In this document: positions 1 to 8,730 of the stretch, piece by piece
Layout: the number at the start of each line of letters is the position of its first letter
Position numbering within the stretch: position 1 is the stretch's first letter
NCBI RefSeq assembly: GCF_025950085.1
Contig: NZ_JAPDDS010000009.1
Span: forward strand, 162,400 to 226,399
Source of the DNA: Luteolibacter flavescens
GTDB lineage: Bacteria > Verrucomicrobiota > Verrucomicrobiia > Verrucomicrobiales > Akkermansiaceae
Direction of reading: 5' to 3'
DNA: 64,000 nt
Notes under the pieces: model-generated
Told to the model about the DNA's origin: nothing
The model's input: only the letters and a program-made list of their open reading frames with translations
The model's database searches: none
Program-made: the position numbers and the translations under genes

Positions 1-209
1 TAGGAGAAGTGGAAGGCGGGGTCGATGTAGAGCGCGCGCACCCAGCCGCGCTTCAGATAGACGACGGCGTCAAAGAACATCAGCAGGCCAAAGGCGATGC
101 GGAAAACCGCGAGCGATGCGCCGTCCACCGGCTTGGCCGCGGCCTGCATCAATCTGGCGAGTCGTGATCCGGCAATGTGTTTTCCAGAATCGGATGCGCC
201 GGTAGCCAT
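1..209 (-). CDS. HTTM-domain membrane protein, N-terminal fragment (runs off window)
   Basis: The reading frame starts at an ATG at 209 and continues past the left edge, so only about 69 N-terminal residues are visible. From about residue 28 it reads PVDGASLAVFRIAFGLLMFF and then a basic turn and YIDPAFHFSY. This matches the start of HTTM proteins, membrane relatives of vitamin K-dependent gamma-glutamyl carboxylase: a first membrane helix followed by a conserved aromatic 'PAFHF' stretch. The function of bacterial HTTM proteins is mostly unknown. A second ATG at 149 (MQAAAKPVDG) is an alternative start. The call rests on motif memory from a short fragment. Confidence 0.6.
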   Translation of the reverse strand, partial: MATGASDSGKHIAGSRLARLMQAAAKPVDGASLAVFRIAFGLLMFFDAVVYLKRGWVRALYIDPAFHFS

Positions 210-338
210 GCTGACCCGCGATCATCGAAACGGTCTCCGCTCCGGCAAGCTGGAATCCCTGCATCGCGGCGAGGGAGCTTGAATCAGGGGCGCAGATGCG
301 CTATCGAGCGTGATCTACCTTCATCCCTCCCTCCCGAG

Positions 339-827
339 ATGACCCTGAGCACCGATGTCACCATTGAGAAAGAGACCGTCGCCTTTCCTTCGAAGTGCAT
401 CGCTTGTGGCGAGGCGAGCCAGCCTGACGAGGTGGTGAAGTTGCGGGCGAATCCGGTGGGATTCTTCGGGATGACCCCGTGGATCTTCGGCGCGACGGCG
501 AAGCTGGTGGTGCCCGCCCACCGAGGATGCGGGGTCAGGCTCTCGCGTGCGATCTTCCTGCGGAGCTTCTCGTCGCTGGTGTTCATCACCGTGGTGGGGG
601 TGGTGGCGGTCCTATGGGGCTTGTCGAAATGGCAGGCGCTCGGCGTCACCCTGTTTGCCGTGCTGCTGCCGCTCCTGTGGCAGGTGCTGCATCCGCTGGC
701 CTTTGAGTTCACCCACCGGTCCGGCAGCTACAAGCTGATGTTCCGCGACCCCGGCTATGCGCGCGAGGTTGCGGAAATGAACGGCGGTGAGAAGGATGAT
801 GAGGACGAGGAGACGTCCGCGCGATGA
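339..827 (+). CDS. Small two-helix membrane protein with CxxC motif, function unknown
   Basis: A 162-residue protein, not recognised as a named family. I chose the ATG at 339 because the frame upstream is rich in Arg/Ser and looks non-coding. Near the N-terminus is a Cys-Ile-Ala-Cys pair (about residue 20) that could be half of a metal or redox site. Residues about 70-95 and 100-125 form two hydrophobic, probably membrane-spanning segments, and the C-terminus is highly acidic with a run of Asp/Glu. It converges with the DUF1501 gene, with a perfect hairpin between them. Function cannot be assigned. Confidence 0.6.
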   Translation: MTLSTDVTIEKETVAFPSKCIACGEASQPDEVVKLRANPVGFFGMTPWIFGATAKLVVPAHRGCGVRLSRAIFLRSFSSLVFITVVGVVAVLWGLSKWQALGVTLFAVLLPLLWQVLHPLAFEFTHRSGSYKLMFRDPGYAREVAEMNGGEKDDEDEETSAR

Positions 828-831
828 GGAA

Positions 832-852
832 GAAGGGGCGGGACGCCCCTTC
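832..852. terminator. Hairpin between convergent genes
   Basis: GAAGGGGCG and CGCCCCTTC form a perfect 9-bp stem around a GGA loop, immediately after the stop codon of the plus-strand gene and upstream of the end of the minus-strand DUF1501 gene. There is no T tract on either side, so it may stall transcription or stabilise transcript ends rather than act as a classical intrinsic terminator. Confidence 0.45.
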
Positions 853-913
853 AACGGACTAGGGCAAGATGCCCCAGCTACGGTAGATGGTCAGCACTGT
901 GGATCGCCGTGTG

Positions 914-2377
914 TCACGCCATGATGTCCTTCACCACATGGCCGTGCACGTCCGTGAGGCGGAAGTGGCGGCCGGCGAAGAAGTAGGTGAGGCGCTCGTG
1001 GTCGATGCCGAGGCAGTGCAGGATGGTGGCCTGCAGGTCGTGGACGTGGACGGCCTTGTCCACGACGTGGTAGCCGAGGTCATCGGTCTCGCCGTAACTC
1101 ACGCCGCCCTTGATGCCACCGCCGGCCATCCACACGGTGAAGGCGGACGGGTGGTGGTCGCGGCCAAGCGCGCGGCCCAGCGTGGGATTCGTCTCCACCA
1201 TCGGCGTGCGGCCAAATTCACCGCCCCACACGACGAGCGTCTCATCGAGCAGTCCGCGCTGCTTCAGGTCGGTGACGAGCGCGGCGCTGGCCTGGTCGGT
1301 GGCCTTGCACATCTCCTTGTGGTTGCCGGAGAGGTCCGAGTGCGCGTCCCAGCCCTCGTGGTAGATATTGATGAAGCGCACGCCGCGCTCGACCATGCGG
1401 CGGGCGAGCAGGCAGGCGCGGGCGTAGGAGGGCTTCCGGATGTCCTCGATGCCGTACATCTTCAGCGTCGCCTCGGTCTCGCCGGAGAGGTCGGTGAGTT
1501 CCGGCGCACTGTGCTGGAGGCGGAAGGCCATCTCATGCGCGGCGATGCGGGTGGAGATCTCCGGATCGCCCACGCTGGCGAGCTGCATCTTGTTGAGCTG
1601 CGAGACCGCATCGATGGTGCGGCGCTGGAGCCGGTCGTCCACGCCGCGCGGGCTGGCCGTATTCAGGATCGGATCGCCGGAATTCCGGAAACGCACGCCC
1701 GAGTGGACGGTTGGCAGGAAGCCGCTCGACCAATTCGCCGCGCCGCCGCTGACGCCCGCGCCGGTGCTGAGCACCACGAAGGACGGCAGGTTGTTGTTCA
1801 GCGAGCCGAGGCCGTAGGTGACCCACGAGCCGATGCACGGCCGGCCGGGCTGGAGGAAGCCGGTATTGAAGAAGATCTGCGCCGGTGCGTGGTTGAATTG
1901 GTCGGTCTTCACCGACTTCACGAAGCACAGGTCATCCGCGATCTTCGCCGTGTAGGGGAGCAGGTCGCTCACCCACGCGCCGCTCTGGCCGTGCTGGGCG
2001 AATTTGAAGCGCGACGACATCACCGCGGCGTCCGGCTTGATGAAGGCGAGGCGCTGGCCATTCGTCACGGACGGCGGCAGTGGCTTGCCGTCCAGCTTTG
2101 CCAGCTCCGGCTTCGGGTCGAAGAGATCGAGCTGCGACGGCGCACCGGCCATGAAGAGGTGGATGACCGACTTCGCCTTGCCCGCGTAGTTCGCGCCGAT
2201 CGGTCCGATGCTGTTCGTCGGGACGGCAGCGGCGGCATTCCGGATGAGCGCGTCCCCCATCAGGGAAGCGAGGCCCATCTTGCCCACGCCGAGCCCGCAC
2301 TCGCGGAGGAACCAGCGGCGGCTGACGTCGTTGCCGGGCGTATGCTGACGGGCGAAGAAAGAGTTGTGGCAGTTCAT
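914..2377 (-). CDS. DUF1501 domain-containing protein (Tat-exported)
   Basis: A 487-residue protein of the DUF1501 family, common in Planctomycetes and Verrucomicrobia and related to the alkaline phosphatase/sulfatase superfamily; the reaction is not established. The N-terminus carries a twin-arginine signal (SRRWFLRECGLGVG, about residues 19-32) and an Ala-rich stretch, so export is expected. Family landmarks include HLFMAGAPSQLDLFDPKPEL near residue 75, WGGEFGRTPM around residue 385 and GRDHHPSAFTVWMAGGG shortly after. It starts 4 bp after the stop of the cytochrome-DUF1549-DUF1553 gene, forming the usual two-gene operon with that partner. Confidence 0.9.
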   Translation of the reverse strand: MNCHNSFFARQHTPGNDVSRRWFLRECGLGVGKMGLASLMGDALIRNAAAAVPTNSIGPIGANYAGKAKSVIHLFMAGAPSQLDLFDPKPELAKLDGKPLPPSVTNGQRLAFIKPDAAVMSSRFKFAQHGQSGAWVSDLLPYTAKIADDLCFVKSVKTDQFNHAPAQIFFNTGFLQPGRPCIGSWVTYGLGSLNNNLPSFVVLSTGAGVSGGAANWSSGFLPTVHSGVRFRNSGDPILNTASPRGVDDRLQRRTIDAVSQLNKMQLASVGDPEISTRIAAHEMAFRLQHSAPELTDLSGETEATLKMYGIEDIRKPSYARACLLARRMVERGVRFINIYHEGWDAHSDLSGNHKEMCKATDQASAALVTDLKQRGLLDETLVVWGGEFGRTPMVETNPTLGRALGRDHHPSAFTVWMAGGGIKGGVSYGETDDLGYHVVDKAVHVHDLQATILHCLGIDHERLTYFFAGRHFRLTDVHGHVVKDIMA

Positions 2378-2381
2378 CGGG

Positions 2382-5300
2382 TCAGTTGCGGGTGATGGTT
2401 TCGTCGAGATTGAGGAGGATGCGGGCGACCGTCATCCATGCGGCTTCATCGTCGGTGGAGCCTGCGGGCATCAGTTCGGAGGTTTTCAGCTCGCCGCTCT
2501 TCAGGCGTTCGAGCTGTTCCCGGTGGAAGGTGACGAGGGTGTCGGCCTCGCTGACTTCCGGTGGGCGGGTGAGGCAGCGTTCGAAGATATACTTCGCCTT
2601 TTCCTCCGGCGTCGCGGAGAGGGCGGCGACCTTCTTGCCCAGCACTTGGGCCGCTTCGAAGTAGACCTCGTCATTCAGCAGCACCAGCGATTGCAGCGGC
2701 GTGTTCGCCATCTCGCGGCGGGGAATGCAGGCCTCACCGGTCGGCGCGTCGAAGGTGAGGGAGGAGGCGAATGGAGCCGAGCGCTTCGCGAAGGTGTAGA
2801 GCGCGCGGCGATAGCGGTCCTCGCCCTGGCTCACCGGCCAGGACATACCTCCGTAGGCGGCCTCGGTCACGCTGTCCGGCTGTGGCGGACGGACGGAGGG
2901 GCCATACATCTTCTTGGAAAGCAGGCCCGCCGAGCTGAGGGCGATGTCCCGCACCATCTCCGCCTCCACGCGGGTGCGCGGGCCACGGGCGAGCAGGCGG
3001 TTCTGCGGGTCTTCCTCCAGCAGTTCCGGCGTCACCTTCGAGCTCTGCTTGTAGGTGGCGCTGGTGACGATCTGGCGGTGGAGCTTCTTCATCGACCAAC
3101 CGTTTTCCATGAAGTCCACGGCGAGCCAGTCGAGCAGCGGCTGGTTGCTGGGCATTTCGCCCTGGAAGCCGAAGTCATCGATCGTCTTCACCAGGCCATT
3201 GCCAAAGAAGGCCTGCCACTGGCGGTTCACCGTGACGCGTGCGGTCAGGGGATGCGTGCGGGAGACCAGCCAGCGGGCGAAGCCGAGGCGGTTCTTCGGC
3301 TCCTTCGGGTCCATCGGCGGGAGGAAGGCCGGCACGTCCGGTTTCACCTCATTCGCGGGCTGGGTGTATTCACCGCGGCTGTGGAGGAAGGTCTTCCGCG
3401 GGTGCGCGGCATCGCGCTCCTCCATCGCCAGCGTGGTGGTCGTCGGCAGGGGCTTGAGCAGCTCGCGGATGGGGTTCGTGTGAGCGGTCAGCTCCGGCGA
3501 ATTCAGCAGGAAGTAGCGCGTGAGAGCCGGGCGCACCGCCTCGATCTTCGCCTCATCCCCGCTGGCCAGTGCCAGCTCCAGCTCGTAGGGCAGCACTTGC
3601 GTCGGTGCCTTGGCTTGCTTGGTCGTGGCGGACAGGCGGAATTTCCCGAGCGTGGCTGCATAGTGGCGGCCCATGCGCAGCTCGATGGTCAGCTCGGTCG
3701 CCGCGGGTAGCGGCTCGGCCAGATTGAAGACCGCCTGGCAATCCTCGCCGAAGCGTCCTCCCGGACCCCAGCCGGTGAGATCCTCCTCATCGATGGCGAG
3801 CATGGCATTGCCGCCGCTCGCCGCGTTGCTGGAGCTTGCGGAGGCGATCTTCAGCTCCTTGCCATCCGCCTTCACGATGACGTCATAGACGAGGAAGTCG
3901 CCGCTCGGGCCTTCGTAGTAGGTCTTGCCCGGGCCGTAGGCTGGCAGGCGCTTGTCGGACAGAGCCTCCAGGCGGATGGAGGAGGTGCCTGCGGGGAAAT
4001 CCTTGTAGGTGAGGACGAAGCGGTCGTCCTTCGTGGTGTCGCCGGAGACGAAGATGGACTTGTCCTTCTCAAGAGTCAGCACCGGCTCGTTCGACTCCAT
4101 CTTCACCGGCTCCAGCGTGGTCCACGGGATGGTGGCGGCGCGGCTGCGCTCGACCCAGGATTCGTAGGCGAGCTTCGCGTCGTTCCTGCCGTTGTGCGTC
4201 GGCTCCTCCGGGCCGCTCACGGCGAGGCGCACGCGACCCATGGTGTGGGAGCCGCCGAAATTCTGCACCAGCTTCACCATGAAATACGGCGTGCTGCGGG
4301 TATCGACCGGGGCTTTGAAGGTGAAGGTGGCGTTCTTGTCCGACTTGAGATTCGTGCCGTCCTTCTGCACCGCCCAGCCGGTCTCGGGATTGCCGTCGAT
4401 GGCGTGCGCCACCGGGAAATTCGGCTGCTCGACGGCGGCGCTGGCACCTGCAAGTTCCACGCGCTGCCACTCCGATCCCACCTGCCGGGTGCGGACATAG
4501 ACCTCGATCTCGCTCAGGACGAAATTCCCGTGCGATGTCCGGCCCGGACCTCCGGATGGAATGCCGGCATCGGCCAGCGCATCCAGGCGGATGCGATCGA
4601 CCACGCCGTCCTTCGCCTCGAATTCCAGCGTGTAGCTGTCCTTGTTCGCGCCGGGGGTGGAAAAGAGCGCGGACTGGTCGGGCAGGACCTTCGCCGTCTC
4701 GCCGGACTCGCTGGTCACGGAGGTGAGCTTGGGGGCTGGTGGCGGCGGTGCGGGCCACTTGTCCGGCAGCGCGGCGATCAGATCGGCCACCTGCTTGTCC
4801 CTCGCAGCCTCGCGTCCGGCGAGCGTCGCGTCCGGGAGCTCATAGCGGATTTCTTCCGTGTTGTTCAGGAAGGCCATGAACTGGAAATACTCCGTGTGCA
4901 GGATGGGGTCGTACTTGTGCGTGTGGCACTGCGCGCAACCCACCGTCATGCCCAGCCAGGTGGTCCCGGTGGTAGCCACGCGGTCGGTCATCGCGTGGTA
5001 GCGGAATTCCAGCGGATCGATGCCGCCTTCTTCATTCAGCATCGTATTCCGGTGGAAGCCGGTCGCGACGATGTCATCCGGCGTGGCATCCGGGAGCATG
5101 TCCCCGGCGAGCTGGCGGATGGTGAATTGGTCGAAGGGCATGTCGTCGTTGATCGCGCGGATCACCCAGTCGCGCCACGGCCAGATGCTGCGCTCGCGGT
5201 CCTTCTCGTAGCCATTCGTGTCCGCGTAGCGGGCGAGGTCCATCCAGCGGCGTGCCCAGCGTTCGCCGTAGGCGGGCGAGGCGAGCAGGCGGTCCACCAG

Positions 5301-5957
5301 CTTGTCATAGGCGTCGGGCGAGGTGTCCTCGATGAAGGCGCGGGTTTCCTCCGGCGACGGTGGCAGGCCGGTGAGGTCGAGCGAGACCCGGCGGATGAGC
5401 TGGTATTTCCCGGCCTCGGGCGAGGCTTTCATCTTTTCCTCAGCGAGGTGCTTGCGGATGAATTGGTCGATCGGATGCACGGCGTCGCCTTCCGGCAGCG
5501 CGGCCTTCACCGGCGCGACGAAGGCCCAGTGCTCCTTGTATTCCGCACCCTGCGCGATCCACTGGCGCAGCACGTCGCGCTCCTTGTCGCTCATCTCCAT
5601 CTTCGCGCTCGCGGGCGGCATGATGTCGTCCGGATCGGTCGCGTGGAGGCGCTTCATGAATTCGCTTTCATCCGGCTTGCCGGGGACGATCGCGATCTTT
5701 CCTGAATCGCCCTCACCGAGCGCGGCCTCGCGCAGGTCCAGACGCAGGCCGCCCTCGCGGGTGCCTTCATCCGGGCCGTGGCACTTGAAGCAACGGTTCG
5801 AGAGAATGGGCCGGACCTCCTTGGCAAAGTCCACCTTTCCCGCCTCCTCGGCACGGAGGAAGGAAGGAATGGCAAGGAGCGAAACGGAGCAGATGGGCAG
5901 GAGTGCTTTCAAAACGATGATGAAATCGGGTAATGCGAGCGGTGCCGCTTGATACAA
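2382..5957 (-). CDS. Planctomycete-type cytochrome / DUF1549 / DUF1553 protein
   Basis: An 1191-residue exported protein. After a hydrophobic N-terminal stretch comes a PSCyt1 cytochrome-c-like domain with CFKCH (Cys56-His60) and the downstream 'DDIMPPAS' segment. Next is the DUF1549 (PSCyt2) domain, about residues 155-370, ending in a second CAQCH motif near residue 339. A middle region of about 400 residues has two segments resembling carbohydrate-binding beta-sandwiches, and the C-terminus is DUF1553 (NRLGFARWLVSRTHPLTARV onward). The function is unknown but the family is associated with polysaccharide use. The ATG at 5957 gives an awkward long n-region; a TTG about 15 codons downstream (KALLPICSVSLL) would give a cleaner signal peptide. 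Confidence 0.9.
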   Translation of the reverse strand: MYQAAPLALPDFIIVLKALLPICSVSLLAIPSFLRAEEAGKVDFAKEVRPILSNRCFKCHGPDEGTREGGLRLDLREAALGEGDSGKIAIVPGKPDESEFMKRLHATDPDDIMPPASAKMEMSDKERDVLRQWIAQGAEYKEHWAFVAPVKAALPEGDAVHPIDQFIRKHLAEEKMKASPEAGKYQLIRRVSLDLTGLPPSPEETRAFIEDTSPDAYDKLVDRLLASPAYGERWARRWMDLARYADTNGYEKDRERSIWPWRDWVIRAINDDMPFDQFTIRQLAGDMLPDATPDDIVATGFHRNTMLNEEGGIDPLEFRYHAMTDRVATTGTTWLGMTVGCAQCHTHKYDPILHTEYFQFMAFLNNTEEIRYELPDATLAGREAARDKQVADLIAALPDKWPAPPPPAPKLTSVTSESGETAKVLPDQSALFSTPGANKDSYTLEFEAKDGVVDRIRLDALADAGIPSGGPGRTSHGNFVLSEIEVYVRTRQVGSEWQRVELAGASAAVEQPNFPVAHAIDGNPETGWAVQKDGTNLKSDKNATFTFKAPVDTRSTPYFMVKLVQNFGGSHTMGRVRLAVSGPEEPTHNGRNDAKLAYESWVERSRAATIPWTTLEPVKMESNEPVLTLEKDKSIFVSGDTTKDDRFVLTYKDFPAGTSSIRLEALSDKRLPAYGPGKTYYEGPSGDFLVYDVIVKADGKELKIASASSSNAASGGNAMLAIDEEDLTGWGPGGRFGEDCQAVFNLAEPLPAATELTIELRMGRHYAATLGKFRLSATTKQAKAPTQVLPYELELALASGDEAKIEAVRPALTRYFLLNSPELTAHTNPIRELLKPLPTTTTLAMEERDAAHPRKTFLHSRGEYTQPANEVKPDVPAFLPPMDPKEPKNRLGFARWLVSRTHPLTARVTVNRQWQAFFGNGLVKTIDDFGFQGEMPSNQPLLDWLAVDFMENGWSMKKLHRQIVTSATYKQSSKVTPELLEEDPQNRLLARGPRTRVEAEMVRDIALSSAGLLSKKMYGPSVRPPQPDSVTEAAYGGMSWPVSQGEDRYRRALYTFAKRSAPFASSLTFDAPTGEACIPRREMANTPLQSLVLLNDEVYFEAAQVLGKKVAALSATPEEKAKYIFERCLTRPPEVSEADTLVTFHREQLERLKSGELKTSELMPAGSTDDEAAWMTVARILLNLDETITRN

Positions 5958-6385
5958 AAACTACCTGCCAAGCCTTTCAAAAGCCAGCATTTCGAGCGGG
6001 GCCTACCCGAACGGACAGGCTTCTAGCAGAATGACTTTGGCGGTTCCGAGGGGCGAAAATCGGGTCGATCGGGCGGGTCCGGAAGATGCCTCCGGGCGGA
6101 GTTGCCATTTTTGGTCTCCGGTGGCTGTAGAATTAAAGGCACGATAATCAGCGGTTTCCGGCGGAATGCATGTAAAATATGGAAAGAGGGGGTCCTCCGG
6201 CGAGTGTCACCGGTCGCGTGAGGCGGATCGCGGTGACCAGTGCCGCCTAGACTACGTTTTCACCCTGAAAAAATCTCCGATGCGATGCCCCCAATTATGC
6301 ATAGGCCGCTCCGGGATGACCGATTTTTCCCCGGAAACGCTGCTAACCTTCTCCGATTTTCGCTATTTCCAAGGAAGGCCCGAGC
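5958..6385. other. Divergent intergenic region
   Basis: 428 bp between the divergent DUF1549/DUF1553 operon and the ECF sigma gene. It should hold promoters for both. The stretch 6120-6190 is locally AT-rich, and a motif shared with the esterase gene upstream region lies at 6315-6348. I see no convincing small gene. Confidence 0.6.
6315..6348 (+). promoter_or_regulatory. Candidate promoter/operator shared with 8603-8642
   Basis: Contains GATGACCG, 17 bases, then CTGCTAACC, ending 37 bp before the sigma factor start codon. The same two words occur in the same order upstream of the secreted esterase gene. TGCTAACCT resembles an extended -10 element. Function is inference from the repeat. Confidence 0.3.
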
Positions 6386-6916
6386 ATGGCGGACGACCCG
6401 GACAAAGACTTTGTGAAGCTGCTGACCGAGCACCAGGGGGTGATCTGCTCCTTCGTGATCTCGCTGCTTCCCGGCGCCCCGGGGACGGACGACGTGATCC
6501 AGGAGGTGAATACCCTGCTGTGGGCAAAGCGGTCCCAATTCGAGCTCGGCACGAATTTCCGCGCCTGGGCGCTGGCCGTCGCGCGCTTCCAGGTGATGGC
6601 CCATCTACGGGTGCTGAAGCAGCGCCGCTGGGTCACGCTGGATGACGATGTGGCCGCGATGTTGGCGGAGGAGATCGAGGAGCACGCGGAGCCGGAGGTG
6701 ATGGAGCGCCAGCTCGATGCGCTGCGTGCCTGTCTCGGCAAGCTGCGCCCGGAGGATCGCGACCTGCTGCTCCAGCGCTACTGGCGGAAGAGCCGGCTGC
6801 AGGACTTCGCCGTGGATCGCGGGCGCTCGTTGAGCGGGCTGAAGGTGCAGCTCTTCCGCCTGCGCGCTGCCTTGAAGCGCTGCATCGAGGACCGTATCGG
6901 TGAATGCCTGCCATGA
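6386..6916 (+). CDS. ECF RNA polymerase sigma factor (Rhodopirellula/Verrucomicrobium-type)
   Basis: A 176-residue sigma-70-family factor. Region 2 spans about residues 30-75 (DDVIQEVNTLLW followed by NFRAWALAVARFQV). A region-4 helix-turn-helix spans about residues 110-168 (LGKLRPEDRDLLLQRYWRKS and the following LSGLKVQLFRLRAALKRCI). The start is well supported by AAGGAAGG at 6371-6378, seven bases upstream, one of the few clear Shine-Dalgarno sites here. The stop overlaps the start of the FecR-LamG gene by ATGA, so the two are translationally coupled as sigma and transmembrane regulator. Targets are unknown; the LamG esterase downstream is a reasonable candidate. Confidence 0.92.
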   Translation: MADDPDKDFVKLLTEHQGVICSFVISLLPGAPGTDDVIQEVNTLLWAKRSQFELGTNFRAWALAVARFQVMAHLRVLKQRRWVTLDDDVAAMLAEEIEEHAEPEVMERQLDALRACLGKLRPEDRDLLLQRYWRKSRLQDFAVDRGRSLSGLKVQLFRLRAALKRCIEDRIGECLP

Positions 6917-8475
6917 AGCCGCGCCCGCCCGTATCCCGACGACTCGAGCAGGCCTTCCAGGATTTGGAAGACGGCACCATCGCTGCGGACGATCACGTGT
7001 GGCTGATGGAGCAGCTCCGCGAGAATGCGGAAGCCCGCCGTGCCTATCGGAAGCACATGTCCTTCGCCACGCTGATGCACTGGACCGCCGAGGCCTCGAT
7101 CCCGGAGGACGGTCAGGATGATCGCTCGGTGGTGGTTTTCCCCCGGCGGACGTCGGGGGCTTCGCGCAGGGTGATCTATGCCGCGGCGGCGATGGTCGCA
7201 TTGCTGGCCGTCGCGGGCAGCCTGATCTTTTGGCACGCTGGAAAGCAGCCGCCCGCGCAGGTCATCGCGGGTGGGAATGCCCGGTGGCACTACTCGAGCG
7301 GCGGCATCGGGGCGGAGGGTGAGTTCCTCCCCGGCACGCGTCTGGTGGTCGAGCAGGGAAATCTGGAGATCGTCACGCGCAAGCGCACGCGCATCGTCGT
7401 GGAAGGCCCGGCCACGCTGGAGATCAGCGATCCCCGGCAGGTGAGCGTTTCGAGCGGCAAGGCGTGGTTCGAGATGGGCGCGGAAGACCGGGATCTCACG
7501 GTGATGACCGAGCGCCTGCGTGCGCGCACCTCGGCGACGCGATTCGGCGTGGCGGTATCGACGGGCAGCGATCGCATCCAGGTGGAGTCCGGCGAAGTGC
7601 TGCTGGAGCCGAGGCTGCCTGGCATCTCTCCCGTGACGCTGCGCAGCGGCGAGGCGGCGATCACGGATCTCGTCGGCAGGTCAAAGCTCACCCCGGCGGA
7701 CCCGGGGCTCTTCGTGGCGGAGTTGCAAAGCGAGCCTGCCTATATCCACTGGAGCTTTGACCAGGAGTCGGGTGGTGCTTTTCCGGCCACGGGGCGTGGC
7801 ATGCAGACGGTTCCGCTCACCGTCCGGGATCTGGACGGGCGCGCGGTGATGCCGCGGCAGGCGGAGGGGGCTTTCGGTGCCGGTCTCGATCTGACGGACG
7901 GCAAATCCTTTGCCGAGAGCGCATTCGCGGGCATTTCCGGCGGCGGGCCGAGGACGGTGGCGGTGTGGGTGAAGGGCTGGCCGATCGAGCGCCGCTCCAC
8001 TGCGGATGCCGTGGACTACACGCCGTCCGTGGTCATGTGGGGGGACGAGTCGATCGAAGGTGGCAGTTGGACGCTGCGCGCGCACTGCGTGTCCGGCATC
8101 ATCGGCACGCAATGGGGCACCACGGGATTCCTGACGGCCGGGAAGATCGGCACGCGGCGCGTGCTGGATGGCGAGTGGCACCACATCGCCTGTGTTTTCA
8201 CCGGTGAGGTGAGCGAGACGGGCATGGTGAAGGTGGCGCATTACATCGATGGCGAACCTGTTCCCATCACCTGGGCCACCCTCGGCGCGGGGGTGGACAC
8301 GCGTGCGGGCGGCGGCCCTGCGACGCGTCTGCGGGTCGCGTGCGACAGCATGATGCCCGGCGGGCCGGGAAATGTGCCGGTGATGGTGGACGAATTGTTT
8401 ATCATCCGCGGAGCGCTGAGTGACGAGCAGGTGAAGATCCTCTATCAGGAGAATCGCTTCGTCCCGGGGGATTGA
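6913..8475 (+). CDS. FecR-family transmembrane regulator with C-terminal LamG domain
   Basis: A 520-residue protein, probable partner of the adjacent sigma factor. I chose the ATG at 6913 because it overlaps the sigma stop codon as ATGA; an ATG three codons upstream is possible. Residues about 1-80 are cytoplasmic and charged. A single membrane helix (RVIYAAAAMVALLAVAGSLI) lies at about 86-108, a FecR-like beta domain at about 126-258 (ARTSATRFGVAVSTG within it), and a LamG/concanavalin-like domain at about 276-516. The layout suggests an anti-sigma or activator with its own extracytoplasmic carbohydrate-binding sensor. The ligand is not deducible. Confidence 0.85.
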   Translation: MKPRPPVSRRLEQAFQDLEDGTIAADDHVWLMEQLRENAEARRAYRKHMSFATLMHWTAEASIPEDGQDDRSVVVFPRRTSGASRRVIYAAAAMVALLAVAGSLIFWHAGKQPPAQVIAGGNARWHYSSGGIGAEGEFLPGTRLVVEQGNLEIVTRKRTRIVVEGPATLEISDPRQVSVSSGKAWFEMGAEDRDLTVMTERLRARTSATRFGVAVSTGSDRIQVESGEVLLEPRLPGISPVTLRSGEAAITDLVGRSKLTPADPGLFVAELQSEPAYIHWSFDQESGGAFPATGRGMQTVPLTVRDLDGRAVMPRQAEGAFGAGLDLTDGKSFAESAFAGISGGGPRTVAVWVKGWPIERRSTADAVDYTPSVVMWGDESIEGGSWTLRAHCVSGIIGTQWGTTGFLTAGKIGTRRVLDGEWHHIACVFTGEVSETGMVKVAHYIDGEPVPITWATLGAGVDTRAGGGPATRLRVACDSMMPGGPGNVPVMVDELFIIRGALSDEQVKILYQENRFVPGD

Positions 8476-8602
8476 TGGGGCTGAAGAAGCTGCCCTCGTA
8501 GTCCCCTGTGAGAGTGGCCAGCCGTCCCCGTGCTGCCCGCGTTCTCACGAACGCAGCTACTGAGGGAGAGGTGGATCTTCCCCCGGGATGTTTCTCGCGA
8601 GC

Positions 8603-8642
8603 GATGACCGTCGCGAAAAAATTTCCTGCAATCCTGCTAACC
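8603..8642 (+). promoter_or_regulatory. Candidate promoter/operator shared with 6315-6348
   Basis: GATGACCG (8603-8610), 23 bases, then CTGCTAACC (8634-8642), 88 bp before the start of the LamG-esterase gene. The spacing differs from the sigma-gene copy by six bases, so this may be two separate elements or a chance match. Confidence 0.28.
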
Positions 8643-8730
8643 ATTCCGCGGCTCGCACATTTCCTAGTGCCCGCGGATCCAAGTCCAACCAAGCGCCGGG
8701 CGAAACCCCTCCACGAAAAACCCGACAGCG

